A DNA stretch of 64,000 nt. Source: Gadus chalcogrammus (lineage: Eukaryota; Chordata; Actinopteri; Gadiformes; Gadidae). Position 1 is the first letter of the stretch, and each line of letters begins with the position of its first letter. Of the stretch, positions 22,521 through 36,393 are shown piece after piece. Location: positions 25,752,402 to 25,816,401 of the forward strand of contig NC_079426.1 of assembly GCF_026213295.1 (NCBI RefSeq), given 5' to 3'. The notes beneath the pieces were generated by a model, which did no database searches, had not been told where the DNA came from, and saw only the letters and a list, made by a program, of their open reading frames with translations. The position numbers were made by a program, and so were the translations under genes.

Positions 22521-22883
22521 CTGCACGGAGTGGGACCTTTTGCGGATGTTTATATGCGGTTGTGAGGTATCTGAAAAAATAGTTCCAATTAGCAACTAAC
22601 ACGGATGGAAACCATATATTGCGCCGATATATATTTTTTAAACTTCACGAATGCCACTCACCACTCGGTTACTTGCACATTTTTGAAAACGAACGTTTAG
22701 GGTTGCTGGGTTGACAGGTTTGTGTATGCACACAGACAACCATTGTGAAGCAGGCAGGAGCGATTCAAAATGAGCCAAATACCCGAGAAAGGACTAATAG
22801 TTCAAATTTCTGTGTCACCCACTCTATTTCATCCTAAAAAAACCAGAAAGGGGGCTCAATGATCAAAATACCGGAATTGTCCT

Positions 22884-23345
22884 TTCAGTTGGCTCTAGAG
22901 GAGTGGAGCCATTGGCTAGAGGGGACTAATGTTCCATTCCTGGTTTGGACTGATCATAAAAACCTTGAATACATTCACACTGCTAAACGTCTGAATTCCC
23001 GCCAAGCCCACTGGTGCCTCTTATTTTCCAGATTCAACTTCTCCCTGTCTTTCCGTCCCGGATGAAAGAATGGCAAACCAGATGCCTTCTCCCGGTTCTT
23101 TCCTGCCTCAAGTAGCGCAGATTAACTGAGGAATAACCTTCGTGGCCACTGTATTGTTGGGGCAGTCCAGTGGGACATAGAGTCTCTGGTGCGCTCCGCC
23201 CAACCAGACAATGCTGCACCCAGTCAGTGCCCTGTCAACAGCCTGTTTGTCACTGTGTCCCTCCGTTCCCAGGTCTTGCAGTGGGGTCATTCATCCCGGC
23301 TCTTCTGCCATCCTGGAGCTAATCACACCCGCAACCGAGAGACAA
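22884..23345 (+). pseudogene. Gypsy pol, part 2: RNase H and integrase start
   Basis: Continues part 1 as [29 protein letters not shown] (catalytic aspartate of RNase H) and [14 protein letters not shown] (23,063-23,065) replaces the serine codon of the usual R-P-G-S-K-N string before KPDAFSR. Frameshifts follow; the zinc-binding start of integrase appears as QWGHSSRLFCHPGA near 23,280-23,320. Homology stops at about 23,345. Confidence 0.85.
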
Positions 23346-23599
23346 CAAAGCCGAATGGTATTCGCGAATACACACTATTGAATGACACCCGTACAGCTCC
23401 TTATATCCCCAATCCTTACACAATACAAAGTTGGACTTTCATCAAATATTGATGTGCATAGAATGTTTTTCTGGGTCATACTGTGTGGATGTCAGCATAT
23501 TCTCATGTCTTCTGGGTCCCAATGTGACCTTAGAACATATATTATCCTTATACAAACAGAGACGATGCACACGTGTAAATGTAAGCATTGTCTTCAGAG

Positions 23600-23813
23600 A
23601 GTACATCAGATGGGAATAGACTGGACCCACTCACTGGTGTGCCACATTGCAAATCAGATGGGAATAGATTGGACCCACTCACTGGTGCCACATGGCACAT
23701 AACATCTAGGCTAAAGGTGATCAGCTCTTTTCCACTATTAAAGTATCTATATGATATGTAGGCCTAATAATAATCATAGTTTAACATAAAATTTAAGGTT
23801 AATTTCTACCACA
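23600..23813 (-). repeat. 3' LTR of the endogenous retrovirus (partial)
   Basis: Minus-strand start TGTGGTAG at 23,813, adjacent to the polypurine tract. Includes a tandem duplication of about 44-48 bases (CAGATGGGAATAGACTGGAC and CAGATGGGAATAGATTGGAC) not seen in the right-hand copy. The outer end could not be defined. Confidence 0.7.
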
Positions 23814-24699
23814 TAACCCCCCTTTGAGGCTTGCCCAAGCCTCAATAAAAGAAAACAATAATACCATCTCTATTACTTAAATTGTCCCATTTCCCCTTTA
23901 TCTATTAATTAGTCTATGAGATTATGTGCCGGCGATTGGATCAGAATAGCACCACATCTGGATACCTAGAAAAAACACCGCTAATCTAAAGCAGGGGTTT
24001 CAACCTGCATCCAGGAATTGAAACCTGGTGATGAAAAAGATTGCCAAATGTGGTGAATTATGTCCAATATTTTTGACTCCCCCAAAGTATTCATAAAAAG
24101 ATCAAAAAACCTTTCTAAACATAACACCACAATGTTCCGACATTCAGAATACAACCAAATCAAAATGTGTACCTAAAATACCCTCATAAAAATCATAAAA
24201 ATCATGACAATATGTTTTCAGCATGCATTGAAAAACACAATTTTTCAAAAATATGTGACATAATAATAAACTAAAAATGTATAATTTTTAAAATATGCGT
24301 CATGATAATGTACCCAAACATGGACATTTCAGCATTTGAAATCTTGAGATTGTCTGCAGGTTTGCACGGATCTGAATGGCTCAGGTGATCTTCATGTATT
24401 GGTGCGCAGGATACAGGTGGGGGGTTTTGGACAAGGTCATAGATGTTGCTCCTGTTGGCTGAAATCAAGCCTTGTAGATCACGAGGCCGGCTCACATGAA
24501 GAGGTCACTAGCACATCACGTGAGCCTCCACCTAGTGTTTGATATATCACAGTCCGTAATCCTCTTTGGCAAGGGCATATGTCCCCAACCGTCCAGTAGG
24601 ATCGGGTCGGGCCTCTGTTGGATCCTCATTTGTGTTCACAGGTTCAACTGGATCTCCATGTATTCTTGGATGACACCTGGTGCTCCTTGAGTGCTCACT

Positions 24700-24893
24700 G
24701 CTTACAGGCTCTCCATCCGTCCTGAGAAGGGGTTATTAATTACGGAGTTCTCTGCCAACTCTAATCTGAGGCACTATAATCCTTCCAGCGCCCTGGCCAC
24801 CGACCCATCCGGAGCTGTGTTGTTGGGGATAAAAGCACAACATGTCGCCCCTATCATCCCACACACCCCTCTTAGTTCTGCCAATGCATAACC
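24700..24893 (-). pseudogene. Retroviral envelope transmembrane-subunit remnant
   Basis: On the minus strand a short frame shows the C-x6-C-C cysteine cluster followed by a P-N-N-T string and a downstream D-G-S, the arrangement found after the heptad region in gamma/epsilon-type retroviral envelopes, where it links the two envelope subunits. An in-frame stop interrupts it and the rest of envelope is not recognisable. Nothing suggests expression. Confidence 0.65.
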
Positions 24894-25515
24894 AAGACTA
24901 GCTTAATTTGATAGTTCATTCGGGAGGTGGCATTTAATTGTTCTGATAGTCCTTCTGCTGTATCCATGGTAAATTTGATAAAACGTTGCTGATTTTATAT
25001 AAATTATGCAATCAATATTTTTGTGAATGGTTGAACACAAAAACAGAATTCATTCAAACCCCTGCCACTATTTGATTGCATCATGTGGCTGTTACTCCTT
25101 GCTTGGCGGACGTAGTTTGTAGGCTCCGGGTGTGCCTGCATCTGGCTCTGGAACTTTGCGTTTCTATTGTAGAAATACATACTCATGTACAGCAGTTAGT
25201 TGTTCAAAAACATATTTCCTTTGATTCTATTTTTAATTGTTCGAATGGAAGTCCCTTATGGGGCCCTTGAAATGTAAGTGCAAGCACGAATCTAACCGTA
25301 AGTTAGCTGTGTCATTCTATTAGCTTGTATGTGATAACTCAGTATTGCTATAGATATTGATTGATGTCTAATTGATATCTCTCAGAGAGATACAAGGTAC
25401 TCACCTTGCTTCTGGAAACATTGGACCCGAAATATGTATGTGTTTTAAATATGTTTGTATTATAATTGATAATGCCTCATTTGCATTCCTTCTTAAATGT
25501 TTTATGTGTGTATAG

Positions 25516-25516
<1 letters not shown>

Positions 25517-25603
<87 letters not shown>

Positions 25604-25623
25604 GTGTGTATATGTGTATATAG

Positions 25624-25669
<46 letters not shown>

Positions 25670-25695
25670 GTACATGTGTGTATATGTGTATATAG

Positions 25696-25781
<86 letters not shown>

Positions 25782-25783
25782 GA

Positions 25784-25817
<34 letters not shown>

Positions 25818-25825
25818 ATAGATGA

Positions 25826-25908
<83 letters not shown>
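25517..25908. repeat. (TG)n microsatellite with interspersed TAGATG/TATATG units
   Basis: About 390 bases of TG repeat broken by a higher-order unit containing TAGATGTGTGTATATGTG at 25,599, 25,622 and 25,694. Located in the endogenous retrovirus between the envelope and integrase remnants. Confidence 0.97.
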
Positions 25909-25937
25909 TGAAAAAGTTATAAAGATAATAATTGCAT

Positions 25938-26162
25938 CTAACCAGTTCTATTTAGTGCTTGAATAAGTGTTTGCTGAATATACGCTGGCCCATTGTCTGA
26001 ACTTATCTCTGATTGAATTTCAAACCTTGGCATGACTTTTCCAGTCAGAAACTTCCTTACTGTAGCCGCACTTTGGTCTTTTGATGGGACTGCTTCTACC
26101 CATCTGCTGAACCTGTCAAGGATAACTAACATGCACAACATGTCAACATAGTTCATGACCAA
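25938..26162 (-). pseudogene. Retroviral integrase catalytic-core remnant
   Basis: A 74-residue frame with DRFSRWVEA and, about 35 residues later, SSDNGPAYI. These are the strands around the second half of the D-D-E integrase core in vertebrate retroviruses and ERVs (F-S-R-W-x-E-A, S-D-N-G-x-x-F). The first catalytic aspartate region and the glutamate region are absent, so it is inactive. Its strand and position fit with the envelope remnant to its left. Confidence 0.75.
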
Positions 26163-27507
26163 ATGTCAAAATGGTCCTTCAGGTGTGGGAATGTGTCCCA
26201 ATGTAGTAGTGATTGTTTTTCTTACATTGTTTTCATACTCATTTAGTTGGTTATCAATCATTTTTTGCAATTATGGTGAAGAAAAAACCTTGTTTTCTAA
26301 TTCCCCTCAACACTCCTCAACACCTCCCCCCTTGCGCAATGGTCAAAACCATGCGCATTTAAATGATAGGCAAACTTAACAACGCCGTTGGTGGAACCAA
26401 CGTTGGAACTCCTAATCTTAACCATCCGTAAACTAAAACCAAACTATTGGGAAGGGAAATCGAAGCCAGTATATCCAAAACCAAAGGTTGATATTGGTGG
26501 GTTTTACCATCAGCCGCCTTGAAACCACACCGTTACCAAGTCATGCACTAAACCGAAAAGATTTCATGCGTCAGTAGGCCTTCATACCTCAACGGTCAAA
26601 TAAAACGCAACATGCCCTGTTCCAAGACCACCACCTCTGCTGCCGGGGCTGCCACATCTGACTCCTGTTCCCCCTCCACCTTTGACCAGCCGGCTCTTCC
26701 TATGATGGTTGCAGTTTGTCACTTCATGATCAAGTGAGCCAGTGCTCACAGTGACTGCCAAGTAATCGTGACTGTGCCTGTTTTAGGTTGTCCCGGGCTT
26801 CAAGGTGGGATCTTACCCATCGTTGGCTAACCAGCCTTCCATACTGGCTTAGTGCAGGATGCCGTGCCTGGGATACAATCAATCCCCACCCATAAGGCGG
26901 TATTGACCGCAAAGTGGAGGGATGGAGACAGAGTCTTCAATCACAATTGCCCATGCAGCCAAGGCTGTGCGTAACGGATACACATCAGAGCAGCTACAAC
27001 AACAACAACAACAACAACTAAAATTTGACCCTGTGTGTGCGGGGGGTATATGATGGGGTGAACCTAAAGGTAATTTATCAGTTAAAAATATCATATTATC
27101 AAATGTTAATATTCTATAAAAGTGTTGCAACAGCAGTCATGGCATTTGAAAGGTAAACCCACTACTTCTGAATGTAAATTGAGACCTAGCATGTAGGATC
27201 CATTCCCAACAGATGTGGCGTTAATCCACCTATTGTCCTTAACTAAGGAGATGTGAAATAAAACAAAAATCACAATATCAAAACTTGCATTTTCAATATT
27301 TGGCGACTCACTTCTGTGTTAACCGTTACTCATAATCACAATTCCCTTTATAATTCCACCCGATTGTCTTATACTCACTATTTAATTTGGGCGATCTAAT
27401 CTTATTATATTCTACCTGTTGTTTTGTCTGAGGTAAGCTTTTGGTACCCCTTTGTGTATTCATCACACTAAGTAGGAGAGGATTCTCCCCTGCCTCTGTG
27501 GCCCTAA
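26163..27507 (-). other. Endogenous retrovirus interior without recognisable genes
   Basis: Expected to hold reverse transcriptase and protease in this orientation, but no motif such as Y-x-D-D could be identified. Contains an (AAC)n tract near 26,996-27,018. Confidence 0.35.
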
Positions 27508-27515
27508 CACACACG

Positions 27516-28739
27516 CAGTGTTGTATAGTAGCGAAGTAGAAATACTTCGTTACTGTACTTAAGTAGTTTTTTTGGATATTTGTACTTTACTTTACTACTT
27601 ATATTTCTCTGTACTTTTACTTTTACTTCGCTACATTTTGCGAAGAAAACTGATACTTTTACTCCGCTACATTTCCCTTGAAACCTTCGTTACTCGTTAC
27701 AAAATCAACTCATCTTTAGAAAAAAAAAAAAGAATCATGAGAGATATGAGAATAACGTCGGGGACTGTGGTAGAACAGAGACTGCGAGCCTGTTTGGCAA
27801 ATCAGCTGTCCCAGCGCACGTTCGCAAAGCCCCCTTGCTTAGTTACTGTTGCTACGTCGATCAAAACTCCTACGACTGTCAACACACAAATGCATGGCTA
27901 GGACGAGGGCAAGGGCTATCAAAATTCTACTATTTGTATCAGGCTGGTTTGTACACGCAGTATTACAATACTATCTTATACACTTCAATACGCTGTATAT
28001 GTGCCATTTTTGCTACAAAGCTAATTTAAATACCCTTTTTGGGCAGGGACTTAAGTTTTCCGAAAATCCGCAATCCTGGATGACACCAAAATCAATATTA
28101 AGTAACGTGTACCAGCGCTTGCGGGATAATAGGTCGGGTTACGATATCTGTCAGTGTCAGTGATTTTTTTTTGGAGTAACTCCGCGACAGCATCCAGATC
28201 ATGGCAAAATGGACTGCAATATGCAGTGGAAGGATGTTTTCAAAAAAGATCAACAACGAAGGGGAAACAACAATAATCGAAGCAAAATCATACAGGTCTC
28301 AATCAAAAAATTAGAAACTTCACGACCTCAAAATAAATACCACCAGCACAACATTTTAAACTAGTAAGGTTCTTTCACCGCTGGGTAATATTTGTATATA
28401 ATATTTCAAGCTAGCTAATAACCTATAAAGATTATTTATTCTTATTCCATCTCTGGCGAGGTATCTATCTAGCCAGTTAGTGCTAAGGCATGATTGGACG
28501 AGGGCAGTTATAGGGAGGAGTTTCGATAACGGTTACTTGTCCTTTTACTTTCAGTACTTAAGTACATTTAATATCAGAAAAGTACTTTTGATACTTAAGT
28601 ACAGTAAAGATCAGATACTTTAATACTTTTACTTAAGTACTATTCTAAAAGGTGACTTTTACTTTTACTTAAGTAATTTTCCAGTAAGGTATCTGTACTT
28701 TTACTTAAGTATGGCTTTTGAGTACTTAATACACCACTG
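27516..28739. mobile_element. hAT-type element rich in TACTTAAGTA motifs, target duplication CACACACG
   Basis: Ends CAGTGTTGTATAGTAGC and, on the other strand, CAGTGGTGTATTAAGTACTC. The octamer CACACACG flanks it at 27,508-27,515 and 28,740-28,747. Both terminal regions carry clusters of ACTTTTACTT and TACTTAAGTA, likely transposase-binding repeats. Central sequence shows no clear gene. It is inserted in the endogenous retrovirus. Confidence 0.88.
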
Positions 28740-28747
28740 CACACACG

Positions 28748-31041
<2,294 letters not shown>

Positions 31042-31175
31042 CACTGGTGCCACATGGCACATAACATCTAGGCTAAAGGTGATCAGCTCTTTTCCACTAT
31101 TAAAGTATCTATATGATATGTAGGCCTAATAATAATCATAGTTTAACATAAAATGTAAGGTTAATTTCTACCACA
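31042..31175 (-). repeat. 5' LTR end of the endogenous retrovirus
   Basis: Minus-strand start TGTGGTAG at 31,175, followed by the same roughly 130 bases as the left copy. Immediately outside, Gypsy coding sequence resumes (CGTGCCTCGGTC encodes R-A-S-V), so this junction is precise. Confidence 0.75.
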
Positions 31176-31654
31176 CGTGCCTCGGTCAAGATGAAGAGTC
31201 AGGCTGACCGCTGTCACGTTAAGGCCCAATCCCATTTCTAGCCCTTACCCCTTCCCCTTCCCCTTACCCCTCCCCCTTACCCCTTCCCCTTACCCCTTCC
31301 CCTTGCCCCTCAATACAGAGGGGTAAAACGTTCCCCTAAGAAATGGGACGCCCCTCCATTACGTGGCTTCATCGTCGCTGACTGCGGACAGCTGACTGCT
31401 ATGTCAACAGAGGCCACGAGAAGGCATGTTTCAGATCAAGCATACGTTGCGTTGCCTCACATAACATAATGAATTAGTGGATAAAAACGTCAGAAATGCG
31501 GGCGTTAACTTTCCTATGTGATGTGACGTGTCACATGGCTTTTAAAAACTCGCAGGATCTCCATTGTAACTCCATCCATCTGCTTTTCTGTGCATATGCT
31601 CTTTCAAATAAATGCAGACATAAGACACTCCCCTCAACATATCAAAACATTGCC

Positions 31655-31760
31655 ATAGGATAGGATAGGTTAGGATAGGATTTTATTTGTTGTCATTGCA
31701 CATGTTACAGAGCAACGAAATGATCAGTTACATTCCGTCCAAGAATCATAAAGGACAGTG
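31655..31760 (-). mobile_element. Possible LINE 3' tail
   Basis: On the minus strand the sequence ends CGTTGCTCTGTAACATGTGC, AATGACAACAAATAAAATCC and then AGGATAGG-type repeats. This resembles the 3' ends of several fish LINEs. Too short to assign; it lies inside the Harbinger element. Confidence 0.3.
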
Positions 31761-32293
31761 TGGGGAGACAGGACGGAGAGACTGTCAGGCGCTCGTTTGA
31801 CAAGAAACATGCTGCCCTCTTTGGAAAATAAAATAAAAGCTAAACAAGAGGGTAATGAATTCAGTTGGTTGGAATGAAATCTAACCAAGCTCCTTCAATC
31901 GATAGTGTACACACACATCGCTTGGAGGAGCTATGCAAAAGAAGACGTGTCTTGTCGTGAATAATTTGTTGATAGGCTACAAAAATCCATGTCTTACATG
32001 CACAAATACATTATGGTCACTGGAATGTGATTTGATCTTCATTCTAACTGACCACTTTATCAAAGCACAACAGTACAAGAACATATTGCATTTGGTTTCT
32101 TTATTAAAAGTAGACAATAACCGATGGAAACACGTAAAATGTGCCGGTGGAAGAGCATGAAGATCCTAAATAATGTTAAAACGTTAATTCGTATTAGTTA
32201 CGATCAGTGGGTGTTCAGAAGGAATTACAGTTGAGTTCCACACGCACAGACCCCTCTCAAAGGCGGCAATTGAGTCGCATTAATTATTAATTC

Positions 32294-32431
32294 ATGATGC
32301 CGTCCTCACCGGTTATAATGTCGGTTGCCTTGGCAATTTTTCTGTTTTTACGCCTGTCTGCTGCTAAAAAAAGACACCGGAGGCGACGAATGTATCACCG
32401 ACGCATACGTCTGCTGACTAATCAAATGATG
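32294..32431 (+). CDS. Harbinger transposase, exon 1
   Basis: ATG followed by a hydrophobic stretch (SVALAIFLFLRLSAA) and a basic stretch (KKRHRRRRMYHRRIR), ending ATGATG at a GTACGT donor. Basic N-termini before the DDE domain are usual in Harbinger transposases. It would splice to 32,880. Exon status is inferred from the donor and frame. Confidence 0.5.
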
Positions 32432-32879
32432 GTACGTATAACTTCTTTATTTTTTCATTGTATGAAATATCAGTTAGCCAGCCGGCTCAGCTGGAAATGT
32501 AGGCTAGCTTTCGTATGTGTTTGTATACGATCTGTTTTTTAACCATGTATGTGTTAATTTATTTTTGTCAGTGCCGGGTGAGTTAAATTTTTTTATCATC
32601 AAGTGGTTTTAAATAGTGATGTAATGGTTTGCGTCGAGGCATTGGGGCGTGTGTCAAGTAGGTGTTGGCTCCTCCCCAGCGAAGCTCCGTATCGAGTAGG
32701 ATTCACAGGCGAAATTACGTTGTGCTGTCCCGCGATATGAAAATCTTAGCCAAATGATTTATGAATTCTCAAATGATTTGATCGAACCACTTTGGTGGTT
32801 CATCTGGCTGACAGGCTTTGACATTTCATGACGCATCATCTCGACCCCAGTTTGAACATCAGTATTTTTGTTTCTCCAG

Positions 32880-33841
32880 GTGGATTGTCCCCCTATGTAC
32901 TGCAGGGTGGATGCGACTGTGCCCATCCTGCGGATATGGCGCGATGAGGGGGCTGAACTGTGGCAAGACTTTCGCCTGTCCAGACGTGCCATGAACAGCC
33001 TGCAGAGGCTCCTGGACAGGGGGCAAGATCATGGTTGGGGGAATCAATTTGAAATCTTGATCTACACCTATTGGCTTGCCCTTGGACTGTCATAGCGGGT
33101 GGTATCCAGTGTGTTCAGTGTACCGAAGGCAACTGTGCACAGAGTAATACACCGGGTGGCACAAAGTATATGGAAAAATTTGAACAGGGTGATCTCCTTC
33201 CCACAGGCCTATGAGGAGCTGAAAGCAGTGGGGCAAGGGTTTGCGATCTATCAGGGACCCCTGCTTTTGCAAATGTTGTTGGGGCGATCGATGGAACCCA
33301 TATTCGGATCAAGCCACCACCACGACATCGATTAGACTATCTAAATTACAATAATTTCTATTCAATTAACATGCAGGCCATATGTGATGCAAAGGGGACA
33401 TTTTTGGACATTTTTGTGGGCTACCCAGGGTCTGTCCATGACACAAGGGTAATGAACAACAGTTATTTTTATTTGACTGCCAGGTATCCACCGCCGGGTT
33501 ACATGCTCTTAGGTGATGGTGGGTACTCCAAGGCACGTTCTGTGATAGAGCGGGCCTTCGGGATGATGAAGACAAGGTGGAGGTCAACCCTTTTCCGGGC
33601 GCTAGAAGTCAAGCCTACCTTTGCCCCCCAGGTCATTGCTTCCTGTGCCTTCTTGCACAATGTCTTCTTAAACAATGGAGACACACTGGATCCTGATGAA
33701 GACATTGCCAGGGATGACCTTGACCCCCATCCCCCTCAAGAACAAATTGGACCAAATGAAACACCAGGATTTGTTATCCTGGGCAGCCAGACTCGCTGGC
33801 TGCCCAAGTCTCATATGAATTTGAACTGTTATCACTTGTAA
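32880..33841 (+). pseudogene. Harbinger transposase, DDE exon with stop, frameshift and in-frame deletion
   Basis: Begins after TTTCTCCAG. Reads ILRIWRDEGAELWQDFRLSR, a helix-turn-helix region, then VPKATVHRVIHRVA. A TAG (33,094-33,096) breaks A-L-G-L-S. A shift near 33,247 moves into the frame with VVGAIDGTHIRIKPP (first aspartate), YNNFYSINMQA, VGYPGSVHDTRVM (second aspartate), GDGGYSKARSVIERAFGMMK (glutamate). Between GDGGY and SKARSV the roughly 30 residues normally present are missing in frame. All three catalytic residues survive but the gene cannot encode a full protein. The product would have cut and joined Harbinger ends. Confidence 0.88.
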
Positions 33842-34405
33842 ATAGTTTTTCTACAGTTACCTGTTGGTTTTTATTACGCTTACTTATCACTTGTAAATAG
33901 TTTTTCTTGTTGGTTTTTATTACGCTTACTTATCACTTGTAAATAGTTTTTCTTGATGTTTTTTATTACGCTTACTTATCACTTGTAAATAGTTTTTCTA
34001 CAGTTACCTGTTGGTTTATGTTCCCTTACAAGTTTATCCTGATGATTATGTTCATACTGTGTTATTTATTTGTTGATTGATAGTTGTTTTAAAACTGATT
34101 GATAAATGTTTTAAAACTATCTGCTTCTTGTAGCATTTATCACACATAGAAAAAACTTTTGTAAACAAGAATATTTTATTGTTCTACAAGTAACTTTAAA
34201 ATTAGAAATATATATAACAATAATAAATAGCATAAATTAATAAATAGCAATAAATATAAATATATATAACAATAATAAATAGGAATAATAAATTATTAAA
34301 TAGCAATAAATAGAAATATATATAACAATAATAAATAGGAATAATAAATAGCATAAATTAATAAATAGCAAGAATAAAAAACATAGGAACAACAATAATC
34401 AATAA
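33842..34405. repeat. Tandem duplication and AT-rich spacer between the Harbinger genes
   Basis: A unit of about 65 bases (TTATCACTTGTAAATAGTTT, TTGTTGGTTTTTATTACGCT) is repeated three to four times from 33,829 to 34,015. From about 34,180 to 34,400 the sequence is nearly all A/T with AATAATAAATAG motifs. It separates the 3' ends of the two convergent genes. Confidence 0.8.
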
Positions 34406-34618
34406 TTATAATTTGTTGACCATCCTCTCAAAGAGATCCAGAAAGCGATCCGTCTTGGCCTCGCTTTCTTCATGGCGCCTCTGCTCCTGAAGGGCCTCCT
34501 CAGCCAGGAGTTCTGCCAGTGTTTTGGACCTCTTTCGTGGTGGTATGATTGATGTGGTAGGGTGTACTCGGGTGCTGGCTGCTGTCGGGGGTGCTTGGGT
34601 GTAGGGCTCCACCATCTC
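34406..34618 (-). CDS. Harbinger MYB/SANT-like protein, last exon
   Basis: Reads EMVEPYTQAPPTAAST, then PRKRSKTLAELLAEEALQEQ, RFLDLFERMVNKL and stop. Pro/Thr-rich linker, basic patch and a helical C-terminus fit the end of the Harbinger MYB-like protein. The acceptor CTTTAG lies at 34,624-34,619, inside the 8-bp target duplication of the hAT to its right. Confidence 0.7.
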   Translation of the reverse strand, partial: EMVEPYTQAPPTAASTRVHPTTSIIPPRKRSKTLAELLAEEALQEQRRHEESEAKTDRFLDLFERMVNKL

Positions 34619-34624
34619 CTAAAG

Positions 34625-35603
34625 CAGGGGTTTTCAAAGTGTGAGAGAGTGAGCCCCCCCTCAGAGATAAAAATTCAGCTGAGCCCCCCCCCCCCCAATT
34701 TTTTTTTCTAATACCTGTGTTTTGAAAGCTATTTTAATTATTTTACACATTTCAAACATCTCCGATCATAATTTTAAAACATTTGGAACATATTTTTGAA
34801 ACATTTGAAACAAATTTTTTAACATATCTTTTAAACATATTTCTGAAACATTACAACATCTTTTTGCGTTTTTAAACAACACAATTTAACAACTTTATCT
34901 AAGCATGTTTTAGCTTAACCTTTTTTAAATACATTTGAACATCTTAGTCTGTGTAAACTGCCAGTTTACAGATTCATTCAGGGTACCCAACTCTGAATTT
35001 TCTGAGTCGAATCAGATCTGCCTTTTCAGTCCAGAGATTCGACTATTCGGCGGGGTTTGTTTACCGGCGTTGCTATGGTGACCTAAATTATTATAAGCAA
35101 CTGAAAACGACGCCTGTTTGAAACTAAAACTGTGATTCTGAAAAAAGTATAAATGCTATCAAAATTCCGTTTAGATAGTATTGAAGATACAAGTGTGTAG
35201 ATTTGTTTAATGGTTTGAATGATGGTAAACGGTTGAAAAGGGAATGAGTTACGATGTCTAGAAGTAGGTGTATCAGAATGGGCTGACGTCTTCAATGAAA
35301 ACATCTGAAAACGAAGCGGTATGAAACTAAAACTGTGATTCTGAAGACATTTTAAATGATATCGAAATTCTGTTTAGATATTATTGAAGATACAAGTGCG
35401 TAGATTTGTTAAATGGTTTGCACGAAGATAAACGGTTGAAAATTGATTTAGTTATGTATGTTACTTCTACAGTTGAAGTAGGACTGTTGATTTGAATAAT
35501 CGTCTTTCAGGTTTTTTTTGTTTGTTTTTTCTCACGTCGCGCCCCCCCTGAAGAACTCTGGCGCCCCCCAGGGGGGGCGCGCCCCACAGTTTGAAAACCA
35601 CTG
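34625..35603. mobile_element. hAT-type element X, compact copy, target duplication TCCTAAAG
   Basis: Same family as 4,902-9,842, in the opposite orientation: CAGGGGTTTTCAAAGTGTGA at the left and, on the other strand, CAGTGGTTTTCAAACTGTGG at the right. TCCTAAAG flanks both sides (34,617-34,624, 35,604-35,611). 979 bases, non-coding, uninterrupted. Its interior confirms the insertion points of the three elements nested in the other copy. Confidence 0.92.
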
Positions 35604-35723
35604 TCCTAAAGAAACAATGCAAGTCAGTTGTTAGAAGTCATTTTCTTTAGAAATGTTCAGCTAATATCTCATGAAACGTTTGAATAGCAGTTAGTGAAAT
35701 TCATGAGACCACATCACCCTCAC

Positions 35724-35885
35724 CATGAGGATAACCATGGGGTCTTGAATAGATGACACAAGGACTGGTGGGTCAATTGCTGGCCGGGCACCAAGAACCT
35801 CGTGCATCAAGTCATAATACTGCCACGTCGCCACAGTCACCTCCCCACTTTCAGTCCCCGACCCAGTTTTTGGAGTCCTCAAATC
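35724..35885 (-). CDS. Harbinger MYB/SANT-like protein, third exon
   Basis: Starts after TTTTTTCAG and reads DLRTPKTGSGTESGEVTVAT, WQYYDLMHEVLGARPAIDPP, VLVSSIQDPMVILM, ending at GTGAGG. The W-x-Y-Y-x-x-M-x-x-V-L-G string is characteristic of these proteins. No lesion seen in this exon. Confidence 0.8.
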
Positions 35886-35910
35886 CTGAAAAAACAAACA
35901 CACACACAAA

Positions 35911-35988
35911 CACACACACGGACACGGACACAGACACAGACACAGACACAGACACAGACACAGACACACACACACACACACACACACA
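35911..35988. repeat. CA/GACACA microsatellite
   Basis: CA repeat with GACACA units in the intron between the second and third MYB exons. Confidence 0.9.
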
Positions 35989-36080
35989 GCAAATACTCAA
36001 TTACAACAAAAACAATGGTCTCGTTTGGTTGATACATTCATTAGACAATTGGTAATTGTTTAATCAAAATAGACACATAC

Positions 36081-36168
36081 CTTGTACTTCTTTTTAAGGT
36101 TCTCCCACTTCTTAGAAGCCTGTTGCCTGGTCACTTTCCCCTCCATCCCCATTTCTTCCAGAAAAAGC
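36081..36168 (-). CDS. Harbinger MYB/SANT-like protein, second exon
   Basis: Reads LFLEEMGMEGKVTRQQASKK, WENLKKKYK, then a GTATGT donor. This holds the second and third helices of the trihelix DNA-binding module (W-E-N-L-K-K-K-Y-K is the hallmark). In-frame with the upstream exon through a phase-2 junction (GA + G gives glutamate). Confidence 0.82.
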
Positions 36169-36291
36169 CTACATCACAGCCAACGTACAGTTTAACGACA
36201 CAGACATTCAGTGGGCTATTGAGCTCAACACAGAAATACCAAAGTAGAAAACAGACGCAAAAATGAAAAGTTTGAACAACGTAAGACTCAC

Positions 36292-36393
36292 TCCCACTGT
36301 TTTCTGGCGATCATTTTCGATTTTAGGAACTCATTGTCCCTGGTCGCCCTGAAATTAATGAGCGGTCTGGTCTCCTGTGGTGTCCCTGAGGTA
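36292..36393 (-). CDS. Harbinger MYB/SANT-like protein, first helix exon
   Basis: Reads SGTPQETRPLINFRATRDNE, FLKSKMIARKQWE, ending at GTGAGT. This is the first helix of the DNA-binding module (R-P-L-I-x-x-R-A-x-R-D). The N-terminal start codon was not located. With the next three exons it makes an apparently undamaged protein. Confidence 0.75.

Larger units (their letters stand above)
21048..22883. mobile_element. TTAA foldback element carrying a P2X7-C-terminus-like gene fragment
   Basis: Ends AGGACAATTCCGGTATTTTG on both strands; inverted similarity continues for about 285 bases (21,048-21,333 with 22,597-22,883). Flanked by TTAA (21,044-21,047) and TTCA (22,884-22,887, one mutation). Excision rejoins the Gypsy frame at A-V-K-L-A. 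The interior encodes a cysteine-rich fragment and holds a later hAT insertion (21,553-22,393). TTAA with AG ends suggests Kolobok-like affinity. Confidence 0.88.

Noticed and set aside
25466..25922. Cys-Val-rich frames
   Set aside because: TG microsatellite artefacts.
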